A stretch of 64,000 nt of DNA from Humulus lupulus (GCF_963169125.1 NC_084801.1:72667696-72731695); one strand, 5' to 3'. Counted from the stretch's first letter, positions 35,296 through 49,253 are shown. The notes: generated by a model not told the origin, from the sequence alone. Program-made: numbers and translations.

Positions 35296-37501
35296 TGTAA
35301 CGCCCTACTTCCTTAGAGCCGTTACTAAGTGAGTTTTTAAGACAAAACAGTGTGCAATGTACTCGCTAACCGAGGTTTTTGAAACAAAAGTGTGACTAAT
35401 TAAAAGTTAAGGCTGTAATCTTTGAAAATGCTTCGTTTCATCAAAACATCTATTATTAAACAGTTGGGATCCCAAAATAAGGTTTGAAAACTAATTACAT
35501 CTTGAAATAAGGTTACAGTTTGAGAAATTATAAAATTAGAGATTATTACAGCCATTTTCGAATAAACCTCCAACCAAAGCAGTCGGGCAGGCCAAACATG
35601 TACACATCGCTTCACGCTCTCCGTACTCATGGTTGGTTGACTCAGTCATTGCCCTTACCTGCAACACAGAGCACCCGTGAGCCGAAGCCCAGCAAGAAAA
35701 CTCATGCAGGACATAACATATGCAATGTATACAGTTTATCATAACAGATAATCCACAATAAACAAGTCAATCATTAGACTAAGCAAACACGGCCAAGCCG
35801 CCCCAGAGCCTTACCGAAGCCTGGGGTATCGGTTCTCACCGCGAGGATAACTCATGTATCCCTTGGGTCCCACCCTGAATATAGCATCCCATGTGCTAGG
35901 TGTTACTTTCGGCCCACGGCCGCCCCGGCTTAAGCCGTACTCGGCCCACGGCCGCCCCGGCCTACGCCGTACTCGGCCCACGGCCGCTCATTTCATCATA
36001 ATCACACATATAGTACATTCGAAATAATCATTCACACACATCATGATTCATTTATGTTTAAACATTTGCACATAATACAATCTGGGGCCATGCCCTAATG
36101 TCGGGTGTTATAGTTTTCTTACCTGCATTCCGAGCCTCCTGATGCACTAAAGCCGCGAGCACGGTCCTCTAGCACGAGCCTCTCAAAGAACCTAGTCACA
36201 ACACACAAGAAACATTCCTCATTACAAATCAACCCAAAACCACTTTCCGGGACCAATCCCGAACTCTCGGGACCCCTAAAACCTTAGAACAACACCCCGG
36301 AGGCATCCCCCGAACCCCCGGAGCAAAGGCCTAAAATTGCCTAAAAATGATGCCCTGAAATTAGCCTTGTGCCGTGGCACCCATCAGTCAGAGGCTCCCT
36401 TGTCGCGGCACGAAAAACCTGTGTCGCGGCACGCCTTCGCAGACCCAGAATTCTGGGTTTTCTCCTGCGTTTTCTCCGAGCTAAAACCTTACCAAATCAA
36501 CCCAAACTCACACCCAAGCCCCAAAACCAACTCAAGACTCCAAATAAACCATCCAACAACCCATAAACATCACCAAAACATCTAAACACCCAATCAAATC
36601 CCCAAAATCCACATCCTTGATTTCAATTTCAGAAAAAATAAAAACTCAAACATCAAACTTAACCCATGCTCAAATTCTTAACCCATAACATAATCAAGCC
36701 TTAAATGTGTATAAAATTCCTTACCTCATATGGAGAATCCATCCCTGAGCATCCTTCATCTCCTAGGTCTCCAACTTCTCCTTCTCTTCTTCTTCTTCTT
36801 CCTCATGCCCTAGCTTTTCCCTCTCTTTTCTCTTCTCTTCAAACACTATCAAGACCAAAATGGTTAAGCCCCAAACCGTGTACCCCATAAAACCAGCTGC
36901 CATTTATCTAATTCCCAACCAAATGACCATTTTGCCCCTCCTTGCCTATCCTTTCCCACCTAAACCTCAAGGGTACTTAAGTCTTTTCATTTCTATTTCA
37001 TTTCTACCATTTTCTTTCTAAAACTTGTTACTCTTAGCAGTAACTAATGGTTACCCAGGTTACTAAATCTCCAATAACCATTACCCACTAAATCTCAACT
37101 TAACCATAAAATTCCCGAGGTACCCCTAGGCTCCTCCCGAGCCGGGTATAGAAATCCCGTTGTGACTCTTGAGTTAACGAGCTCTCTAGAACCGTCTCGG
37201 CACGTGCATCACAATAATACAACCACACCCACGTGGTACAATTCACAGAGTACAGTTATCACATATCAATACAGTTATGCCCAACATGGCCAAAATTACA
37301 ATTATGCCCTTCTAACACGATCCGGGCCTACATGCATACTAGTAAACATAGCCATGCATCTCAGTTAAACAAATAGCCAAATAACATGCTTTAAATCATA
37401 ATCATGCATTTAATTCATAAAATCACACATAAATCCCAACCTGCCCTCCTGGCACACTAATCAAGGCCCTTAAGCCTTATTAGCGAATTTGGGTCGTTAC
37501 A
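35296..37501 (-). repeat. Element D 3' LTR (2206 bp)
   Basis: By eye about 98% like 41940-44143. Contains a GC-rich 32-bp repeat (35909-35988, about 2.5 units of cggcccacggccgcc) and a cluster of TGCCGCGGCA-type palindromes (36368-36433) that differs in arrangement from the other LTR. Confidence 0.93.
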
Positions 37502-37520
37502 ACTATCCCCTCCTCATAAA
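37502..37520 (-). promoter_or_regulatory. Polypurine tract of element D
   Basis: Minus-strand tgaggaggggatagt directly precedes the LTR start tgtaacg. Confidence 0.8.
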
Positions 37521-40500
37521 AATTTCGTCCTCGAAATTTATCCAAACACATCAGTCAACAAACCCGCAGTTCTGACCATAACTTCCAAGGTCCACCGCCT
37601 TTACTTTACTTTTCAACAACACTCTTACAGGAGTAACAATCTTGGCTCGCAAGATCTCGTCTAATAGCCATACTCTCGATAGCCCCTCTTTAACACCGCA
37701 ACCCTGCCGAAGCCCAGGGTCTGCCTAGATTACAATGACCAATTCATTGTCTTATTCCTGATTCCATAGATACTCAAACGTCATCACCTCTACTAGGTGG
37801 GATCAGCTTGTAGGCCCCGCTGGCCTAACACCTAGTACAACTTCGAAATTTTATGTTGAATCAAGGGTCAGAACTCTCCCTTCTTTCTTTGAACGCCTCA
37901 TAGATCCTCGTCTGTTATTACGCAGAGATGCAACTCTTTCCTTCCGGAGCTTTATTTCCTCATAATTTAACCATTCACAAGCTCTTTATCCTTTCAAATA
38001 GGCAGACACTCTTGCCTTAACAATTCCAACCACTTGTCTGGCTTTCACTCTGAACCAATGCCAAAACGTAGTATTCACTAACCTTTACCTCTTACCATGT
38101 CCTATGTCGTGTTTCATTAACCAGACACCAGCAACTGCTACCACGACTAACTCATCAGGGATTACGCTTCCCTTAATACCTCCAGTATCCGCCTACTTAG
38201 CGCTCAATTCTTTAAGATGTCTGATAACTTTCAGGCTGCTATTCCACTTGCAATCAATTGATAATTCCAGGTTCCCACTCTGTTCTTTTCGTTCTCTAAG
38301 TCCACTCCAAAATTTAAACTACTAAAGGGTCTCAATTCGATATCATCGACGCTCCGTCCTGAAGCCAGTTCACTCGACCCAACCAACATTAACTCAAACA
38401 ACCGAGTTAAACTTTTCATGTCCAAATACCTTACTTAAGGTCTAATGTGGTCTATTCCCATGATACACTACCACATCACCTAAACTCTGTCACCCGCTCA
38501 ACCCTCCCGGTGCAACGTACCCTAGGAGGTAGAATGATGTCCATTCAGAATCCTCATTCAAAACCATATCCTACCTGGATCCTTCACTCGATCCTGGTAT
38601 CCTACTGTACCACCATGACAGGGTCCTTCCCTGTTTCAACTCAAGTCAACACTTCGGATTCCATAGCTCAGTGACGCTCACCAGCTAACCCTTACCTATT
38701 AACATCATGCCAATCTCAGTCGTTGCTTTGACCACCCCAATACCATCTATGGCGCTATTCCCCGACTGACACGCGCCTTACCGCTAGGAGTTCCACCTCC
38801 AATTAAATTTCCCCTCGTCCAATCGAGAACTCAAACACTGATCATCAGTCTGTTACTTTTCACCACAACTGGGCCTCAACGTTAACCTTCTTACTAATAC
38901 CCAAAACTCAAGTACCTTATGCCATACACAACAGTCGACTTAACATTCCAAGTGTATCAACCATGATCCATTCTGTCGCCTCCCGCAAGGTTCGATCCAC
39001 CCTCGCGCCAACTGCGCCTGGGCGTGCACAATCCGTGATGCACTCCCACATTTCCATAACCCTACCATGGATCAGGTCCTTTATGAAATCACGCTTTACT
39101 TAACCAAATCACACGCATACTCCCGCATTAGCAGATACTAAACAATCACACCTTGTCTTCTGAATTTCTTTCTGATTTGATACCACTCAATCCGTCTAAC
39201 CTCGAGTTTACTGTTCCCCTCGTCTCTGATGTAGTTGTCACCGGAGATGCTCGTGCAGTAGATGACGCGCTTACCAGTCTTGTTATGCCTTCAATTCTTC
39301 GAACGTTCTTCATTAGCTTCTTTGCGGCTTCAGATCAATTCTTCTCTTACCTATCCTTCCTCCTTGTAGCTCTAATCTTAGTACTCCTGACGACGCTCAA
39401 CCAACAATCCGTAGAACCTTACCTGAGACTCTGCCTTCTGGGTACAAACGTCTTTCGCATAATCATTGCTCACCATTTCCGTCTGGGAGTAATCCACATG
39501 TACTGCTCGTGAGCTTGAAGGGACTTACCCATACCGTTCACGCATTCTCAGCCTAAAGAACTTACCTGTGCTGCTGTAGCTTGAACCATTCTAGAATCTT
39601 TGTTACCAACTCCTCACTCCCAACCCGGTGCAGAATAGAAAATTTTCCGAAATGTCTCTATCCTTGGTTTCCAACTGGCAATAACCAGGTCGTAGATCAA
39701 CTCTTGGAGACATCGTCCCCACTGGTACCCAACATTGTACTTTTCGTTCAAACCCGACGATGCCAACAATCCCCGCAGTATAACACACTGGCTACACCAG
39801 GCTCAGATTCCTTCAATTGCTTCGATAGACTTTCTGTCGTCCAAAACCGTCTTTTACAACATTCCCTATACCAATCCTATCCGTATTCTGACCTTGAAGT
39901 ATTCCCTAAATCTTCCTTTGCATACCCACATAATTTTCCCACTGATCAGCTCCGTCTCCTTTACGTACTCCAGATGACATCCTCACAATCCATCTGCCAG
40001 AGTTTCTAATTCCTTCTCAATAAGTATCACTGTCCTCAACCTCTCGAATGGCACCATAGAGGCACCCTCTCTATGTCCATCACCCTCTCGGAGCATTCGC
40101 AACACCGAATCCTTCCAGTTCGCTACATGACCAAAGCATAAGCTCGTCAGATACATACTCACCCTTGAGGACTCGGCCTCGAACTTTGAATGTATCGCTG
40201 CACTCTGGTTCTCCGTTCCCTCACCATGGGAAATCCATCCCAACATCTCGAGTCATTCTACGTAGAAGTCATGCCCTCACCTGACCTCCTCTCAGGTGGC
40301 ATCCTCTTCCTCATATGCATACCAATTAACCTCCTGGTTCCTGTCGCCATCTCGATATCTACCTTTTCAATCAGGCTGCTTTCAAATCTCAAATTAGGTG
40401 CCCAAGCACTGTCTGGGGTCCTTCTATCTCAACAATCGAGAATCCGACCTCGCTGCGTTCTATCAACAAAAGTACCGTCTTATCAGTCAGACTTTTCCCC

Positions 40501-41924
40501 TTTTTCTTGGCAATCCAAAAGCCACAACATTATCCGGGGTTCTTTCAACTTGATTATCACGAATCTATCTTCACTAATTCCATCAAAGGAAGCACCGCCC
40601 TTGCGGCTCTAGCACTCATGCTCTATACATCAACCATCAGTTCCTCAAACAATATGGCCCTCTCCGCCATCCACATGCAGACAAAAACTCTTTCCTCAAA
40701 GCAGCCCAAATGCCTTAGGCTATTTCAGATCTCATGCCCTTAAATGGGTCGCCACCAATCCCAGATACATCCATCTGTATAAATTTCCGAAATGAACTAT
40801 CCAAATCCCCAAACCCATTGATCTACGCTGTTGTTACCCCTAACAGTCCAAACCAGACTCACACATTTTCCCGTCTCCACGGTTCTAATCATGTCTTTAA
40901 AATCTCTTCTAACCATTCATCAACTAGGTTCTTCCAACCCATTAAGCCAGTACCTCCGCCCGAGTACCAAATCCAGGCATCTCCCTGCCTCAATGTTTAA
41001 CACAACCCTCTAATCAGGATCTCTCATCCTCTTAACCAAGAGTGGAATTAACTCTGCTCATCTATTGATAAATTCCTTGTCAACTCGAACTCTCCTCAAA
41101 ACCCGAGGTTAACACCCTTTAAGCCTTTCATGTAATACTGTTATCTGTCCATACCTCACAGTAGACCAACACTGGCCACCTTACTGTTAAAACATCGAAA
41201 TCTGCTATTTCCCCAGAGAAATCTGCTGCTCTTCTATCCCGTCTCAACTAACAACTCCACAGCTACCCACACACTAGTGACCCTCTGCTGCTACACTCAG
41301 GGGTAACTGGAGATTTCAACTCCAACTTATATCTAAAAACCCCCATTTCAACACAATATCAGGTCCCCAAACCCTTCTAGGAACCAACAACACAATTCCA
41401 CCTGTCAAAACTGACCCAACACCTGAACTCTGGGGTTCCTACTCTGAACCAAACCACCACTAGGTCCAAATATCCACAGGTATAATGCACACCCAAGCAT
41501 ATACTAGGTCAAGTCCACCATGATATACATATAGCTTACCAAATCTCTATCACCACTAAGTGTATCCACACTCATCATGCTTCATACAAGCCAGTAAACA
41601 GATATAACATATGAATTTAATTCAGAAAACTAACCACATACGCTCAATATGCAAACCATTATGCCAATTTTCATCCACATGCATAATAATGTTATTCAGC
41701 ACACATTAATCTCAACATGCAACAGTCAAGGGCCAGGCCCTATCAGTATCTCATGCATATGTCATCTCATTCCTTATGCTCCATATAAATAAGCAGGCAA
41801 ACAGGGCATTCAAACATATATTCAAACATGTCAATCATTCATACCAACCAACCCTGAGTCGAGCTTGTCACTGACAGCGAGCGTACATGTTCGGTCGATC
41901 TCCAGAACCAATAAACATTGGCTC

Positions 41925-41936
41925 GCTCTGATACCA
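41925..41936 (-). promoter_or_regulatory. Primer binding site of element D, tRNA initiator Met
   Basis: Minus-strand TGGTATCAGAGC, the standard site complementary to the plant initiator-Met tRNA 3' end, three bases after the LTR end. Confidence 0.9.
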
Positions 41937-41939
41937 AGT

Positions 41940-44143
41940 TGTAACGCCCTACTTCCTTAGAGCCGTTACTAAGTGAGTTTTTAAGACAAAACAGTGTGCA
42001 ATGAACTCGCTAACCGAGGTTTTTGAAACAAAAGTGTGACTAATTAAAAGTTAAGGCTGTAATCTTTGAAAATGCATCGTTTCATCAAAACTTCTATTAT
42101 TAAACAGTTGGGATCCCAAAATAAGGTTTGAAAACTAATTACATCTTGAAATAAGGTTACAGTTTGAGAAATTATAAAATTATAGATTATTACAGCCATT
42201 TTCGAATAAACCCCTAACCAAAGCAGTCGGGCAGGCCAAACATGTACACATCGCTTCACGCTCTCCGTACTCATGGTTGGTTGACTCAGTCATTGCCCTT
42301 ACCTGCAACACGGAGCACCCGTGAGCCGAAGCCCAGCAAGAAAACTCATGCAGGACATAACATATGCAATGTATACAGTTTATCATAACAGATAATCCAA
42401 AATAAACAAGTCAATCATTAGACTAAGCAAACACGGCCAAGCCGCCCCAGAGCCTTACCGAAGCCTGGGGTATCGGTTCTCACCGCGAGGATAACTCATG
42501 TATCCCTTGGGTCCCACCCTGAATATATCATCCCATGTGCTAGGTGTTACTTTGGCCAACGGCCGCCCCGGCTTACGCCGTACTCGGCCCACGGCCGCCC
42601 CGGCCTACGCCGTACTCGGCCCACGGCCGCTCATTTCATCATAATCACACATATAGTACATTCGAAATAATCATTCACACACATCATGATTCATTTAAGT
42701 TTAAACATTTGCACATAATACAATCTGGGGCCATGCCCTAACCTCGGGTGTTATAGTTTTCTTACCTGCATTCCGAACCTCCTGATGCACTAAAGCCGCG
42801 AGCACAGTCCTCTAGCACGAGCCTCTCAAAGAACCTAGTCACAACACACAAGAAACATCCCTCATTACTAATCAACCCAAAACCACTTTCCGGGACCAAT
42901 CCCGCACTCTCGGGACCCCTAAAACCTTAGAACAACACCCCGGAGGCATCCCCGAACCCCCGGAGCAAAGGCCTAAAATTGCCTAAAAATGATGCCCTGA
43001 AATTAGCCTTGTGCCGCGGCACCACATCCTTGTGCCGCGGTACCCATCAGTCAGAGGCTCCCTTGTCGCGGCACGCCTTCGCAGACCCAGAATTCTGGGC
43101 TTTCTCCTGCGTTTTCTCCGAGCTAAAACCTTACCAAATCAACCCAAACTCACACCCAAGCCCCAAAACCAACTCAAGACTCCAAATAAACCATCCAACA
43201 ACCCATAAACATCACCAAAACATCTAAACACCCAATCAAATCCCCAAAATCCACATCCTTGATTTCAATTTCAGAAAAAATAAAAACTCAAACATCAAAC
43301 TTAACCCATGCTCAAATTCTTAACCCATAACATAATCAAGCCTTAAATGTGTATAAAATTCCTTACCTCATATGGAGAATCCATCCCTAAGCTTCCTTCA
43401 TCTCCTAGGTCTCCAACTTCTCCTTCTCTTCTTCTTCTTCTTCCACATGCCCTAGATTTTCCCTCTCTTTTCTCTTCTCTTCAAACACTATCAAGACCAA
43501 AATGGTTAAGCCCCAAACCGTGTACCCCATAAAACCAGCTGCCATTTATCTAATTCCCAACCAAATGACCATTTTGCCCCTCCTTGCCTATCCTTTCCCA
43601 CCTAAACCTCAAGGGTACTTAAATCTTTTCATTTCTATTTCATTTCTACCATTTTCTTTCTAAAACTTGTTACTCTTAGCAGTAACTAATGGTTACCCAG
43701 GTTACTAAATCTCCAATAACCATTACCCACTAAATCTCAACTTAACCATAAAATTCCCGAGGTACCCCTAGGCTCCTCCCGAGCCGGGTATAGAAATCCC
43801 GTTGTGACTCTTGAGTTAACGAGCTCTCTAGAACCGTCTCGGCACGTGCATCACAATAATACAACCACACCCACGTGGTACAATTCACAGAATACAGTTA
43901 TCACATATCAATACAGTTATGCCCAACATGGCCAAAATTACAATTATGCCCTTCTAACACGATCCGGGCCTACATGCATACTAGTAAACATAGCCATGCA
44001 TCTCAGTTAAACAAATAGCCAAATAACATGCTTTAAATCATAATCATGCATTTAATTCATAAAATCACACATAAATCCCAACCTGCCTTCCTGGCACACT
44101 AATCAAGGCCCTTAAGCCTTATTAGCGAATTTGGGTCGTTACA
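41940..44143 (-). repeat. Element D 5' LTR (2204 bp)
   Basis: Starts tgtaacgccc and ends tcgttaca. Its 32-bp GC-rich repeat is at about 42552-42631 and the palindrome cluster at 43010-43076. Ends at the right TSD copy, 44144-44148. Confidence 0.93.
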
Positions 44144-47100
44144 AAGAAGGTCTCACGGATCTCGGTCGATAACGGAAGCTCCGTAAACATCCTCTTCAAA
44201 GCAGCCTTCCACGCGATCGGATTAACCGAGACAGACCTGACCCCATGCCCCATCCAGCTTCAAGGGTTCAATGGGGACGCACTCATGCCATTAGGCAAAA
44301 TTCAACTTCCAGTCACCCTCAGAGGAGAAAGCGACGCTTGTGCCTTAAAGCACAGCACATTCGTGGTGGTCGACTGCCCCACGGCGTATAATGCCATCTT
44401 AGGCCGACCGGTCCTAATCGATTGTGGGGCCATAACCTCGATACGCCACTTATGCTTGAAGTTCCCATGCGACGATGGGCGTATTGGCACCCTCCGAGGA
44501 GACCAACGAAGTGCACGGAGCTGTTATAACGTCTCCGTCCGATCCGTCTACACGGTTCAGGAGACGTTTGCTGCCATTCCTTTGGCGGAAGAGTTACCAG
44601 AAACTGGGGTTGCTCAAGAGGCACACTTTGACGAACTCGACCCGAGAGTGGGAATCGAGAAAGCAATAGAACCGATGGAGGAAGTCGAAGAGGTGATCCT
44701 CAACCCGGGAGATCCCACCAAAGTCATTCAGGTGGGGAAAAACCTGCCGTCGGCCATTCGAGATAAGATCGTGGCCACTGTGAAGAATAATCAGGATATC
44801 CTGGCATGGTGCCACGCTGATATGACGGAGATTAATCCTAATGTTGCGTGCCACGCACTCAACATAGACCCATCTGCAACTCCAATTCGCCAAAAGAGGA
44901 GGCCATTAGACCCAGTGAGGGCCGAAGCCGTCAAAGCGGAAGTGGACAAGCTGATGTCCATAGGCTTTCTCCAGGAGTCACACTGTCCCGTGTGGTTGGC
45001 CAACCCAGTTCTGGTCCCGAAGCCCGATGGGTCCTGGAGAATGTGCATTGACTTCACGGACCTAAACAAAGCCTGCCCGAAAGATTGTTTCCCTCTTCCG
45101 CGAATCGATCAGATGGTAGACGCTACTTCCGGGTACGAACTCTTATCCTTCATGGATGCGTACTCCGGATACAACCAGATCAAGATGCATGTCGCGGACC
45201 AGGAACACACCAGCTTCCTCACGGACAAGGGTGTCTACTGTTACGTGGTCATGCCTTTCGGTTTGAAGAATGCTGGGGCGACGTACCAGCGTCTAGTAAA
45301 CAGGATGTTCAAGGACCAACTGGGGAGGAACATGGAGGTGTACGTGGACGACATGTTGGTAAAGTCCAAGACCTCCGGGGACCACAGTGACGACCTTGAG
45401 GAAGCTTTCGCCGTGATCCGGAAGTACGGGATGAAACTGAATCCAAAGAAATGTACTTTCGGGGTCTCGTCTGGGAAGATCCTCGGTTTCATTGTCAGCT
45501 CCCGCGGAGTGGAAGCCAACCCTGAGAAAATTAAGATGTTCATAGATATGCCTTCCCCCCGGAAGCATAAAGATGTCCAGAACGTTACCGGAAGGATAGC
45601 TGCTCTCAGCCACTTCGTATCCAAGGCCACTGACAAGTGTATCCCCTTCTTCAATGTGTTGTGAGGAAACAAGAAGTTCGAGTGGACCCCCGAATGTGAA
45701 GCAGCCTTCCAACACCTCAAGGAACATTTAACCCGGGCTCCCATTCTGTCCAAACCTGTCGAAGGAAAGGCATTGTTCTTATACTTAGCTGTGACAGAGC
45801 ACGCAGTGAGTGCCGCTCTCGTCCGGGAAGATGGCCGTATCCAGCTCCCTGTGTATTACGTAAGCAAGAGGTTACTGGACGCCGAGTCCAGATATTCAAT
45901 GATCGAAAAACTATCCCTCTGCTTGCTAATTGCTTCGCAGAAGCTAAGGCCATATTTCCAGGCGCACACCATTAAAGTACTCACCAACCACCCTCTCCGA
46001 CAAGTCTTGCAGAAACCAGAGTCTTCTGGCAGATTGCTTAAGTGGGCCATGGAACTGAGCCAGTTCGACGTCCACTACCAACCACGTGTTTCCATAAAAG
46101 GTCAAGCTCTCGCGGACTTTATTGTGGAATGCTCGGGGATGAATGACCTCCCGGAAGATCCTGTCCCGGAACTTCCCACATGGAAGGTCTATGTAGACGG
46201 AGCCTCAAATGAAAAAGGAGCTGGAGCAGGGGTCATCCTAATATCTCCCCAAGGACATCAGCTTCAGAGCGCCATCCGTTTCGCGTTCCCAGCATCCAAC
46301 AACGAGGCAGAACACGAAGCCATGCTAGCTGGATTGCGACTGGCCAGAGAAGTCGGAGCCCAAAAAATCGAAGTATACAGCGACTCCCTACTTGTGGTAA
46401 ACCAAATATCTGGGGAATACCAGAAGAAAGGCGAAAAAATGGCTGCCTACGTGTCTCTCTCCCGCCGCCTCCTGCAGCATTTCAAAGGCTACCAAATCCG
46501 CCAGGTCCCCCGGGACCAAAACTCACTCGCGGACACGCTGGCCAAGCTCGCAACGGACCCGGAGATTGAACAGTATGGCCTAGTCCCCATCGGGCACTTA
46601 GAAGCCCCCAGTACTGAGACACGAAAGATAAATGCCATCATCGACCTTTCCCACTCCTGGATAGGACCCATCCTCAGATTTCTCACCACCGGAGAGCTTC
46701 CCACTGATAAAGCTGACGCAAGGAAGCTCCAGTATCAAGCTCCCCGATACGTGGTTATGGATGGAAAGCTTTACCGCAGGGGGTTGTCCATACCTTTCCT
46801 TAGGTGTGTTGCCGGAACCGAAGTCAGCGCCATCATCCATGAGGTTCACGGAGGCTTCTGTGGCGATCATACCTCCGGGCTGAGCCTCTCCAAAAAGATC
46901 CTTCGACAAGGATACTTCTGGCCCACCATGAAGAAGGATTGTGTGGATTATGTCAGAAAATGTGAGCAGTGCCAGAGGTACGCCAAGGTTCCGCGAGCGC
47001 CGCCTATAGAAATTACCTTAATGACCAGCCCCTGGCCGTTCGCCGTTTGGGGCATTGACCTAGTAGGTTCCCTTCCAACTGGAAGAGGTGGAGTGAAGTA

Positions 47101-47893
47101 TGCCATAGTCGTGGTAGACTACTTCACCAAATGGGCTGAAGCTGAACCTATGAACACGGTCACATCAAAAAGAGCACTGGACTTTGTCATCAGTAATATA
47201 GTGTGTCGTTTTGGGCTTCCACGAAAAATTGTGTCCGACAACGGGAAGCAATTTGACAGTGAACACTTCACGAACTTCTGTGCTTCGCATGGAATTATCA
47301 AAAGCTTTTCCGCAGTCGCCAGACCCCAGGCTAATGGGAAAGTGGAGGCTGTAAACAAAATATTAAAGACCACGTTGAAGAAAAAACTCCAAGCCTGCAA
47401 GGCTCACTGGCCGGAAGAACTTCCGCGAGTACTTTGGGCCTATCGCACCATAGAAAGAACTTCAACGGGGCACACACCTTATTCCATGACCTTCGGTTGC
47501 GAGGCCGTCATCCCAGTAGAAACTGTGATCCCCTCTCACAGGCAGGACACCTACGACCCTACCCGAAACCACGCCCTTCTCCAGGAGTCCCTGGACATGA
47601 TCGAAGAGTTCCAGGAGCAGTCGCAGGTCCAACTAAAAATGTACCAAGGCAAGATAGCCCGACACTTTAACACGAGAGTCAAGAGCCGTACATTCGAAGT
47701 TGGGGATCTTGTCCTACGGAGAGTATTTCCTGCTACACAGGATCCGGGAGTGGGAGTCCTCGGACCCAACTGGGAAGGCCCCTATGAAGTCCAAGAAAAG
47801 GTGGGCCGTGGGACGTATCACTTAAAGAGACTCGACGGATCTAAAGTCCAGCGCGCCTGGAACGCGGAGCACCTCCGCCGTTACTACCAGTAG
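44144..47893 (+). pseudogene. Arm 2 protease-RT-RNase H-integrase, one nonsense codon
   Basis: Continues the frame cut at 35295. The protease motif is SVDNGSS (44163-44183): the catalytic D and G are kept, unlike arm 1, though the usual hydrophobic residue before them is Ser. RT has FMDAYSGYN near 45150 and YVDD near 45345. CGA became TGA at 45662-45664, just after RT. RNase H follows (45770-46120), then the second RNase H (from about 46190: DGASNEKGAG, NNEAEHEA, SDSLLVV). Integrase has HHCC (46850-46980), GIDLVG (47053), SDNGKQF (47238) and KVEAVNK (47340). It ends GDLVLRR, WEGPYEV and HLRRYYQ, as in arm 1. Confidence 0.94.
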
Positions 47894-49253
47894 GCCCCGG
47901 ACCATCTAGTCGGAAGTCCTTGGTGAAATTAGCAAAAGTGAAAAATGTGGAAATAGTCCTCCCTGTTGTAAAACACGTGCCTAGCAGGCTAATTTAATAA
48001 AACACAGAGAGATTCACTCCACTTTTACTGCACTTTTTATCCCTGTGTTCAAAGCTGCGTTTTAACAAGTGACCACGCGGTCCGGAGACGTCCGGACCCC
48101 ACGCTCACTTAGGGGGGTATACATGGCTAAGGCATAGCCATACGCCCCTTGAACAAAACATACACAGAGCACCACTTATGTGCTAGCATTGTGTTTGAAA
48201 TTTTTAAATTGTTTGAAATGTTTAAATTGTTAAGCTTAGGTTTATTTGTTGCCATGAACATGCTTGCATTACGTGTCATATGTGCATTATGTGCTTATGG
48301 GAAAATTGTCATTGAAATGCCTGCCAGTATGTATCATGAAAATCATCTCCTGTGTAGCCCAGCGATGGACAAGACTGGGGGTTGAGGCACGTATATAGAG
48401 CTACGCCGAAACATCCCCAACTCCCAGACAAGTCCTTTGCAGAATACTCCGCGATCGCTGTAGAGCTTTGCTTCGCAAGCTCCAGCTCCGGGTCCCGCAA
48501 GGCGAAAGATGGCAAGATCTGCGACCGTTGTAAGCCTTGCTTCGCAGGCTCCAGCTCCGGATCTCACAAAATAATGCATGGCGAACTCCTCGACCATTGC
48601 AAGTTTCAGCTCCAGGAGCAGACATGGTCGATTCCCCACTCACAGCAGGCCTTGCTTCGCAAAGCCCCTGCTCCGGGATCACACCCGGTGGGCGTAGCGA
48701 TTTCCCCGACAGCAACGAGCCTTGCCTCGCAGGGCTCCATGCCAGGTCCCTGAAGTCAGCCACCATGATGTTCGCAACAACAGTTAGTTTTGCTTCGCAA
48801 AGATCTAACCTTAAGTCTAGCGACGCTCACCAAAAGAACTCCCGTTCCAAGCCGTGGAACGGCTCACCTTAAGCAATCCCAGCAAACAGTATAACTACAA
48901 GTCCCGGGATTGGCTATTTGCCTTAGGAAAGCTAAAGTACGGTGAAAGGAGCCTGGCCGTTGGAACCAGGAAACCTTCGTAACCTAGAAACTACGTGGGA
49001 AAAGACATCAGCCGTTAGAGCTTCAAGTTGGAAGTGCATAGGTTCTGGCCGTTGGAACCAAAACCTCATGCGCCCCTACAGCAGTTTCTACCGTATAAAA
49101 GTCTACCCTAAACGCAAAGAAAAATAAAGAACTCGGCAGAAAAGAAAGGAGAATGCTATCATTATGGCAAATATGTCTGCGATGAGAAAAAAGTACAAGG
49201 AGCTTCGCCCCAAAGAAAAACTGAAACGAAAAGTAATTAAAGGTAAAACCCCT
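47894..49253 (+). other. Arm 2 non-coding region between pol and antisense gene
   Basis: Contains an internal polypurine tract (cttaggggggtata, 48107-48120), a short form of the 70-bp array (48435-48600), five GC-TTC/CTC-GC hairpins (near 48463, 48532, 48648, 48716 and 48786) and the two MSA-loop hairpins (48948-48979 and 49041-49065). No coding is seen. Confidence 0.8.

Larger units (their letters stand above)
37502..41939 (-). other. Element D internal region, no supportable coding
   Basis: 4.4 kb. The minus strand is purine-rich, as is typical of coding strands, but I saw no gag, protease, RT or integrase motif, and frames are short in all six directions (longest about 140 codons, without recognisable features). 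Confidence 0.65.
35296..44143 (-). mobile_element. Element D: chromovirus-like LTR element without recognisable coding
   Basis: 8.85 kb with LTRs of 2206 and 2204 bp starting tgtaacg and ending cgttaca. The initiator-Met primer site is beside the right LTR and the polypurine tract beside the left one, so the element reads on the minus strand. Long LTRs, the tRNA-Met site and a gaggacgaaatttttatgag-type segment before the tract suggest a Tekay/Del-like chromovirus. The 4.4-kb interior has only short chance frames, so it is either a non-autonomous derivative or fully decayed. Confidence 0.88.

Noticed and set aside
39153..40612. Frames of 119-142 codons in the interior of element D
   Set aside because: They lie on the non-coding orientation of the element, overlap each other and show no family motif.
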